From assembly GCA_036841525.1 (NCBI GenBank), contig DAITVZ010000056.1, positions 1-36,949 of the forward strand: a DNA stretch of 36,949 nucleotides, read 5' to 3'. Made by a program: the position numbers and the translations under genes. The notes under the pieces were generated by a model, which saw only the letters and a list, made by a program, of their open reading frames with translations, searched no databases and was not told the origin of the DNA. Positions 32,584 through 36,949 of this stretch are shown here, piece after piece (the stretch's first letter is position 1; every line of letters begins with the position of its first letter). This DNA is from JAAYEA01 sp012689325 (GTDB lineage Bacteria > Chloroflexota > Anaerolineae > JAAYEA01).

Positions 32584-34738
32584 AGGTCAGTCCCTCGCTG
32601 GCCCTGCTCTTGTGTTCGAACCAGAGCACCAGTCCCAGCAGGATCGCCACGGTGACGGTGTTGATCGCCGCGGAGACGGCATATTGCCTGTTGCTGGCGA
32701 ACTGCGTATACGAGATCGTGGCCAGCGTGGCCAGGGGGTGCGGTGGGCGCAGCACCACAAAGAGGTAGAACTGGTTGAAGGCGCCGATGGCGCGGATGAG
32801 GAGGGCAGGGACCAGCAGCGGCGCGAGCAGGGGCCAGGTGACATAACGAAACCGCGTCCAGGCCCCGGCGCCATCCATCCAGGCCGCCTCGTGCAGCTCG
32901 TGAGGGATCATGCGCAGCCCCGCGCTGGCCGCCAGGCACATGAAGGGGAAGCCGTACCAAAGCGCCGCCATCAGCAAGAGGAGGAGCGCCTGATCCGTTC
33001 GCGCCATCCAGCCGGCGCTGGCACGGGCAAGCGCCGGGGCCTGTTGCGCCCAGGGGGCGGTGGCCAGCCTGAGCCAGCCGAAGCGGGGCTCCAGGATGTG
33101 CGACCAACTGAGAGCCGCCACGAACTCGGGGACGGCCCAAGGGAGGATGTAGAGGGTCCGCCACCAGCCCGTGAACCTGACGCCGCGGCGGTTGAGGAGC
33201 AGTGCCACACCCAATCCGAGCGCCGCCTGTGTACCCACAGCCAAGACGGTCCACACGATCTCGAAGGCGAGCACCTCGTCGATGCTGAGGAGCACCTGGG
33301 CCAGGAGCCCGGGCCCGGCATAGTGCACGCGAGTGGCGGGACCATGGCCCAGAGCCGACGGGGTCACGGGTGAGACCTGGCCGGTGAGGCCGAGCCAGAC
33401 CTCGCGCCACACTCCACCGGTAACGCCGTCGCGGATGGAGGTCGCCTGCAGATCGGTGAGCGAGATGGCGAACTGGTAGATCATCGGGTAGATCAGGAGC
33501 AGCCCCGCCGCGGCGAGCCCCGGGATAAGCCAGGGAAGCGCTCGACGCAAGCCTATCCAGGAGGCCGAGCTTGGCCACGCTGGGCGCCAATGCCAGTCGC
33601 CCCTGGCCGCCCAAGCCCGCTCGAGCATCGCGACCCAGCGCGCCAGGGCTGCCGCGCCGAGATAGCAGACCGGAGCCAGCAGGCAGAGGAGGTATTGCGG
33701 CCACTTGGTCGGCCAGACGAGCAGAAAGGCGGCGGCGACAACCAGCCAGGTGACCCACAGGCGAGGCTCTTTCCTGCCAAACAGGCCGATGGCGGCCAGG
33801 AGGGTGACCAGCGGGTCCAGGGCAACCAGGAACACGGAGCGGTGCCAGGGGACCGAGCTAAAGAGCAGCGCGAGGGTCTGCCAGAAGGGCATGTTCAGGG
33901 ACTGCACCGCCTGGCTCTGCGTGTAATAAGGGTGGAAAAAGACCGAGTCCCTCAGCCTGCCCACGGGATCCGGCCAAAGGTAAGGGTCTGCCGCGGCAAA
34001 GACGGCCACGGCCAGCACCGCCCAGAGCAGCACCGGCCGCAGCCACCTCCAGAGGGCGACCTTGCTCCTGGCGCCTCTGCGCGGCGCTGTGCTGGCGAGC
34101 CAGTGAACCGCCACCGCGGCGCCGGCCACGCAGTAGAGGTACTTGGAAGCCGCCGTCAGGCCCAGCGCCGCTCCCGAGAGGGCAAGCCAGCGCCAGCCGC
34201 GGATGCGCCCCCTGGCGTAGCAGGCGACCACCAAGAGGCTGGTGAAGGACGGGATCCCCTCGAGCATGGCCTGGCTGGTATACTTGATGGCCCAGGTGCT
34301 GATGGCGAGAAAGAGCCCTGCCACCGGGCTGATGAGCGCCAGGACTAGCACCTGCAGCGTGCCAAAAAACGCCGAGACCAGACGGGCGACGTAAAGGTGC
34401 GGCTGCGGGAGAGAAGGGGCGGGCGCGGCGGTGGTGGGGCGATCGGGCACGGTGGCCGGAGGGAAGGGAGCCAGGGCCAGCCCGTAGGCCAGCTTGTGCA
34501 GGGCGGGATGCTCAGGCCGATAGTTGAGCTGGGTCAAGGCGGCCCAATCGCCGCGCTGGATGGCGGCGGCATACTCGAGCCCGCCCCGCAAATAGTCATC
34601 CTCATCATAGTCGATGGGCAGCAGGGCGACGGCGCGCAGGCGTAAGATGGCTGCCAGGGCAGCCACCGCCAGGGCGGCGGCGATGCGCAAGGCCCGACGC
34701 CTCCACGAAGGCGCATTGACGACATTCACCGTGCTCAT
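32576..34738 (-). CDS. Fusion of GT-C membrane glycosyltransferase (ArnT/PMT-like) with MalF-type sugar ABC permease
   Basis: A single 720-codon frame. Residues 1-370 match a GT-C glycosyltransferase: first helix, PIDYDEDDYL acidic loop (41-50), RPEHPALHKLAYG (74-86), ARLVSAFFGTLQV and the late WPTKWPQYLLCLLAP. The usual C-terminal part of GT-C enzymes is missing. From 398 a complete MalF-type permease starts: LRRALPWLIPG then YPMIYQFAISLTDL, a periplasmic loop, and the EAA loop IPHELHEAAWMDGAG (611-625), ending at 720. No ribosome site or stop lies at the junction (about 33540-33630). GT-C enzymes use polyprenyl-linked sugars on the outer face; MalF imports sugars. Their joint role is unknown. 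It overlaps malG by eight bases and follows the threonine-synthase-like gene by 10 bp. Confidence 0.82.
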   Translation of the reverse strand: MSTVNVVNAPSWRRRALRIAAALAVAALAAILRLRAVALLPIDYDEDDYLRGGLEYAAAIQRGDWAALTQLNYRPEHPALHKLAYGLALAPFPPATVPDRPTTAAPAPSLPQPHLYVARLVSAFFGTLQVLVLALISPVAGLFLAISTWAIKYTSQAMLEGIPSFTSLLVVACYARGRIRGWRWLALSGAALGLTAASKYLYCVAGAAVAVHWLASTAPRRGARSKVALWRWLRPVLLWAVLAVAVFAAADPYLWPDPVGRLRDSVFFHPYYTQSQAVQSLNMPFWQTLALLFSSVPWHRSVFLVALDPLVTLLAAIGLFGRKEPRLWVTWLVVAAAFLLVWPTKWPQYLLCLLAPVCYLGAAALARWVAMLERAWAARGDWHWRPAWPSSASWIGLRRALPWLIPGLAAAGLLLIYPMIYQFAISLTDLQATSIRDGVTGGVWREVWLGLTGQVSPVTPSALGHGPATRVHYAGPGLLAQVLLSIDEVLAFEIVWTVLAVGTQAALGLGVALLLNRRGVRFTGWWRTLYILPWAVPEFVAALSWSHILEPRFGWLRLATAPWAQQAPALARASAGWMARTDQALLLLLMAALWYGFPFMCLAASAGLRMIPHELHEAAWMDGAGAWTRFRYVTWPLLAPLLVPALLIRAIGAFNQFYLFVVLRPPHPLATLATISYTQFASNRQYAVSAAINTVTVAILLGLVLWFEHKSRASEGLTYA

Positions 34739-34748
34739 GGATCGGCCC

Positions 34749-35897
34749 TTACAATAGGTGCGACAGCTTGTCCATCGCTTTGAGCCCGTGCCCGGTCAGG
34801 GTGGAGACGACGAGGCCGGGGTCTGCCGCGGCGCGCAAGTAGGCGCGGGCCCCGGCGATGGTCGCCGCGGCGGTTGGCTCGACGCAATACCCTTGGCGCA
34901 GCAACCCCCGCAGCTCGTCAACGATCTCGGCCTCTCCCACGGCGAGGATCTCGCCGCCGCTGCGGCGCACCGCGGAGAGGATCTGGGACCCGCGAACGGG
35001 GGCGGCGATGGCGATGCCCTCCGCGACGGTCTCGCTCCGTTCGATCGCGGAGGCGGAGTCGCGGCCCTCGCGGAAAGCGCGGTAGAGCGGGGCGCAGTTG
35101 GCGGCCTGGATGGCGATCAGCCGCGGCACGCGCGGGATGAGGCCCATCTCCTCCAGCTCGCGGAATCCGATATCCGCGCCGAGCAGTAGCGTACCGTTGC
35201 CCACGGGCAGGGCCACAGCGTCGGGAGCGCGCCAGCCAAGCTGCTCGCAGACCTCGTAGGCCCAGGTCTTAGTCCCGTGCAAGAAAAAGGGGTTCCAGGA
35301 GTGGCTGGCGTAATAGGCGCCTTGCGCGGCCTGCCAAACGGCGCGCGCCGTGTCCTCCCGATTCCCAGGCACGCGGACGAGCCTGGCGCCGGAGAGCTCG
35401 ATCTGGGCCAGCTTGGCTGCGGAGGTGCCCTCCGGCACATAGATGTCGCAGGCGATGCCCGCTCGGGCGCAATATGCGGCGATGGCCGCGCCCGCGTTGC
35501 CGGACGAGTCCTCGACGACGTGGCGGACGCCGGCCGCCCGGACCGCGCTCACCAGGACGGCGGCGCCGCGATCCTTGTACGAGCCGCTGGGAAAGAGCTG
35601 ATCCTGTTTGACGAGCAGCTCCCGACCGCCGACAGCAACGCTGGCAAGAGGGGTCACTCCTTCGCCCAGCGACACTACATGGCGCTCATCGCGGACCGGG
35701 ATGGCCTCACGGTAGCGCCAGAGGGTGGGCGGGCGCTGGCGCAGGGTGTCGAGGTCCAGCCGCGGCGAGATCGCGATGTCCAGCAGCCCGCCGCAGTCGC
35801 AGCGCCAACGGAGCGATTCGAGGGCGAACGCGGCCCGGCAAGCTGAGCAGATCAATTGCGCCTGGCTGGCAGAGATCGGCGTCACCCTCTCACTCAT
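34749..35897 (-). CDS. Threonine synthase-like PLP enzyme with N-terminal zinc ribbon
   Basis: A 382-residue fold-type II PLP enzyme. Zinc-ribbon cysteines Cys17, Cys20, Cys33 and Cys35 precede the barrel, as in archaeal/cyanobacterial-type threonine synthases. PLP lysine is Lys108 in SGSYKDRG; the phosphate-substrate loop is EDSSGNAGAA. It may convert O-phosphohomoserine to threonine or act on a related amino acid. No other threonine pathway genes are nearby. It lies between a propeller gene (11 bp) and the permease fusion (10 bp), an odd place for an amino-acid enzyme. ATG at 35897 with GAGGTTGCC ahead. Confidence 0.85.
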   Translation of the reverse strand: MSERVTPISASQAQLICSACRAAFALESLRWRCDCGGLLDIAISPRLDLDTLRQRPPTLWRYREAIPVRDERHVVSLGEGVTPLASVAVGGRELLVKQDQLFPSGSYKDRGAAVLVSAVRAAGVRHVVEDSSGNAGAAIAAYCARAGIACDIYVPEGTSAAKLAQIELSGARLVRVPGNREDTARAVWQAAQGAYYASHSWNPFFLHGTKTWAYEVCEQLGWRAPDAVALPVGNGTLLLGADIGFRELEEMGLIPRVPRLIAIQAANCAPLYRAFREGRDSASAIERSETVAEGIAIAAPVRGSQILSAVRRSGGEILAVGEAEIVDELRGLLRQGYCVEPTAAATIAGARAYLRAAADPGLVVSTLTGHGLKAMDKLSHLL

Positions 35898-35908
35898 GGC
35901 AACCTCGA

Positions 35909-36949
35909 TCAGAAGCCGCGTTCGCCGGCGTCGACGGCAAACAGGCGCACCACGTCTCCTTCGACGGCGTTCAGGTAGACGCGCCGACCGTCGCGGGACC
36001 AAGCCGGATGGGCGTGGTAGCGCGGCTGCGCGCCGCCCGAGGCCGTCGCCCAGGCTGCCAGCACGGCAAAGTCGATCCCGTTCGGCTCGTACAGCACGAC
36101 CGCCGCCTGTCCCGCCGTGGGCCAGTCTGTCACATCAGTGAGGACTCGCTGGCCGTCCGGGTGCAGGCTGGGGTGCAGCCCTGGGACCTGGGCAAACAGG
36201 ATCCTCGCCTCGCCTCCATCGATCGGATGGGCGACGAGGGCCTCCTGGCCGCTTGGGTGGGCGTCCAGCGTGTGAACGAAAGAGCCGTCCGGCGACCACA
36301 TCGGTTGCCGCCCGAACTCGCCCAGGTAGCGAAGCTCGGTCCCGTCCGCCTTGGCGACGAAAAGCGAGTGAATCCGCCGCGCCGTGGGATGCTGGGCGGC
36401 ATAGTTGGCGTTGCTCAAGACGGCGAGCAACCTCGAGCCATCGGGCGACCACTTGACCTGCGTGAAGGCAGGAGGCGCGTCGGTTGGGAACTGGGAGGCG
36501 AGCGGATGGCTGGCCACCACCTCCTCGCGCACCAGCACCGGGCAAGTGTCTCGGGCGTCGAAATCGGTGACATAGACCGCCTCGAGCTGGCAGCAGCCGC
36601 CCAAATGCCTCGCCGCCGGGGAGGCATACAGCCCCTTGGCGTGGGCGGGGGCGAACATGCGGAGGTTGCCCGGCATCTGCAGGCGCTTGCCATCTTGCAG
36701 CGACACGACGATGGTCACGGGGCCGGCCTCGGACTGGGTGTGGTAGGCAACGTGCCCCTGGTCCACCCACTGCTGGTTGGCGCCGCGCTCGACGCTGCCG
36801 TAGGTGGTGAGCCCCACGCGCCGCTCGCGCTGCCCGTCCCGGTTCACGATGGTGACCACGCCAGGGCTCGGCGGCGCGCCCAGGAACGAGAAATAGATCA
36901 CCTGCTGGCCATCGGGGCTCTCCGGACAGATGTCATAGTGGTTGTGGAT
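35909..36949 (-). CDS. WD40/TolB-like beta-propeller (oligogalacturonate lyase-like), cut by window edge
   Basis: A frame of 347 visible residues from the right edge to a stop at 35909; the N-terminus is outside. In-frame codons continue to the edge (NHYDICPESPDGQQ before VIYFSF), so the internal GTG at 36901 is not the start. Repeated blades end in SPDG or SRDG: KWSPDGSRLLAV, MWSPDGSFVHTL and PAWSRDGRRVYLN. The H-Y-D-x-C-P-x-S-P-D-G start is what I recall of cytoplasmic oligogalacturonate lyase-like propellers. It is first in the permease operon visible here. Substrate is unproven. Confidence 0.75.
   Translation of the reverse strand: MHNHYDICPESPDGQQVIYFSFLGAPPSPGVVTIVNRDGQRERRVGLTTYGSVERGANQQWVDQGHVAYHTQSEAGPVTIVVSLQDGKRLQMPGNLRMFAPAHAKGLYASPAARHLGGCCQLEAVYVTDFDARDTCPVLVREEVVASHPLASQFPTDAPPAFTQVKWSPDGSRLLAVLSNANYAAQHPTARRIHSLFVAKADGTELRYLGEFGRQPMWSPDGSFVHTLDAHPSGQEALVAHPIDGGEARILFAQVPGLHPSLHPDGQRVLTDVTDWPTAGQAAVVLYEPNGIDFAVLAAWATASGGAQPRYHAHPAWSRDGRRVYLNAVEGDVVRLFAVDAGERGF

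Overview
This 36.9 kb window is dense bacterial chromosome: high GC, gaps usually below 200 bp, clear Shine-Dalgarno sites before most starts, sigma70-type promoters (TTGACN / TATAAT or TACAAT) in the divergent gaps, and three good intrinsic terminators. I see no insertion sequence, integrase, phage gene, CRISPR array or long repeat. The gene content (many UroD/MtaA-like paralogues, enolase-superfamily, SDR and metallo-beta-lactamase enzymes, sugar ABC permeases, beta-propeller hydrolases) fits a heterotrophic Chloroflexota (Anaerolineae-like) genome. That placement is inference; no marker gene in the window decides it.

Layout. 1-2431 (minus): amidase, iodotyrosine-deiodinase-like nitroreductase, start of a UroD-like protein. 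2561-5356: mandelate-racemase-type enolase-superfamily enzyme (+), nitrilase-family hydrolase (-), atypical SDR (+). 5432-7780 (-): transketolase-family protein with a near-perfect promoter, a LacI-type palindrome and its own terminator. 7962-11371 (-): PreA-like flavin/Fe-S protein, SsnA-type aminohydrolase, MBL hydrolase. 11431-16600 (+): tRNA-Arg(CCG), panB, ilvD, UroD-like, Gfo/Idh/MocA, terminator. 16608-21067 (-): DHPS-like MBL protein, two UroD-like proteins, NIPSNAP protein, a GNAT remnant and a small HD hydrolase. 21170-26257: a leaderless YgjP-like metalloprotease (+), BNR_4 propeller and cupin (-), sugar isomerase/epimerase and UroD-like (+), terminator, GH43-type hydrolase (-). 26345-28542 (-): LOG-family protein, PAP2 phosphatase, LspA-like membrane protein. 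28750-30764 (+): DegV and a GNAT-like protein. 30779-36949 (-): propeller protein (cut by the right edge), threonine-synthase-like enzyme, a GT-C glycosyltransferase/ABC permease fusion, MalG-type permease, GH43/GH117-like hydrolase.

How it works together. PanB and IlvD are a coherent pair, because 2-ketoisovalerate, the IlvD product, is the PanB substrate. The PreA-like/SsnA pair, amidase and nitrilase suggest breakdown of N-heterocycles or amides. The propeller hydrolases, cupin, isomerase, Gfo/Idh protein, enolase-family protein and permeases suggest scavenging of plant or algal sugars and sugar acids. The five UroD-like proteins resemble corrinoid-methyltransferase components and differ at the metal-binding motif, so they probably differ in substrate.

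The most unusual item is the single 720-residue reading frame at 32576-34738 that joins a truncated GT-C (ArnT/PMT-like) membrane glycosyltransferase to a complete MalF-type sugar permease. Second are an LspA-like protein with a changed catalytic position translationally coupled to a PAP2 phosphatase, and a nitroreductase that keeps the Glu-Tyr-Lys substrate set of iodotyrosine deiodinase.
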